Origin: JBHGBM01 sp041946965
Lineage (GTDB): Bacteria; Acidobacteriota; Terriglobia; Bryobacterales; Bryobacteraceae
Reading direction: 5' to 3'
Assembly: GCA_041946965.1 (NCBI GenBank)
Contig: JBHGBM010000104.1
Location: 1-17,117, forward strand
DNA: 17,117 bases
Made by a program: the position numbers and the translations under genes. This document shows positions 17,061-17,117 of this stretch, in pieces (within the stretch, counting starts at the first letter, position 1; every line of letters starts with the position of its first letter). A model generated the notes under the pieces. That model did not search any database. It was not told the origin of the DNA and was given only the letters and a program-made list of their open reading frames with translations.

Positions 17061-17117
17061 GCCACCCTAGCTCAGCTGGTAGAGCGGCTGATTCGTAATC
17101 AGCAGGTCGCCGGTTCA
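17061..17117 (+). tRNA. tRNA-Thr (anticodon CGT), 3' end outside the window
   Basis: The acceptor strand GCCACCC is followed by TA, a D-arm GCTC/GAGC with the usual AGCTGGTA loop, an anticodon arm GCTGA-TTCGTAA-TCAGC giving anticodon CGT (reads ACG, threonine), a five-base variable loop AGGTC, and the start of the T-arm (GCCGG TTCA). The sequence ends inside the T-loop, so the acceptor 3' strand and CCA cannot be checked. The overall sequence matches bacterial threonine tRNAs closely. Confidence 0.95.

Noticed and set aside
15575..17065. 496-codon minus-strand frame across the isomerase-like gene
   Set aside because: Antisense shadow. I checked whether it could be the missing front of the methyltransferase remnant; it has no SAM-binding glycine motif.
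17061..17117. tRNA-Thr as an integration site for a mobile element
   Set aside because: The tRNA 3' end is outside the window and no integrase or direct repeat is visible in the flanking sequence.

Overview
The window is high-GC bacterial chromosome, most likely from an acidobacterium of the Solibacter/Bryobacter group. The main clue is a protein at 6998-7789 that matches the TIGR03437 domain, which is expanded in Candidatus Solibacter. A single-copy sulfatase, Tat-exported hydrolases, a VirB10-like envelope protein with a glycine zipper, and A+T-poor intergenic DNA fit the same group. No IS element, integrase, phage gene or CRISPR array was seen. The window ends inside a tRNA gene.

Left part (1-7789, all minus strand). 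Reading in the direction of transcription: a stand-alone TIGR03437 protein, a VirB10-like exported protein, a 731-residue transketolase, a Tat-exported sulfatase, a Tat-exported TIM-barrel hydrolase-like protein and a secreted concanavalin-like protein. After these come a SAF-domain small subunit and the start of the large subunit of a UxaA/SuyAB-type lyase. The sulfatase, barrel and concanavalin-like genes are 4-9 nt apart and look like a secreted set for a sulfated glycan. The UxaA/SuyA pair has its own promoter: a perfect TTGACA -35 and a palindromic operator lying over the -10, so it looks separately repressible.

Middle part (7790-10854). A 64-residue hypothetical gene (plus strand) diverges from the TIGR03437 gene and overlaps, tail to tail, a class V aminotransferase. 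The aminotransferase start overlaps the proS stop by 4 nt (GTGA), so the two are probably translationally coupled.

Right part (10855-17117, plus strand). rpiB, glyA, a GT4 glycosyltransferase and an exported M20 amidohydrolase form one tightly packed operon: 8-nt overlap, 0-nt gap, ATGA overlap. Next are a remnant of a minus-strand methyltransferase C-terminus, a Tat-exported fucose/arabinose-isomerase-like protein with its own -10 box, and a tRNA-Thr(CGT) that runs off the edge.

There is no stretch over 300 bases without a gene. The largest gaps are 15432-15598 (methyltransferase remnant plus promoter) and 10855-10961 (divergent proS/rpiB promoters and a heptad repeat). Points most worth following up are the methyltransferase fossil, the repressible UxaA/SuyA promoter, -10 boxes set exactly one promoter step before SD-less ATG codons (possible leaderless mRNAs), and the secreted isomerase-like protein.
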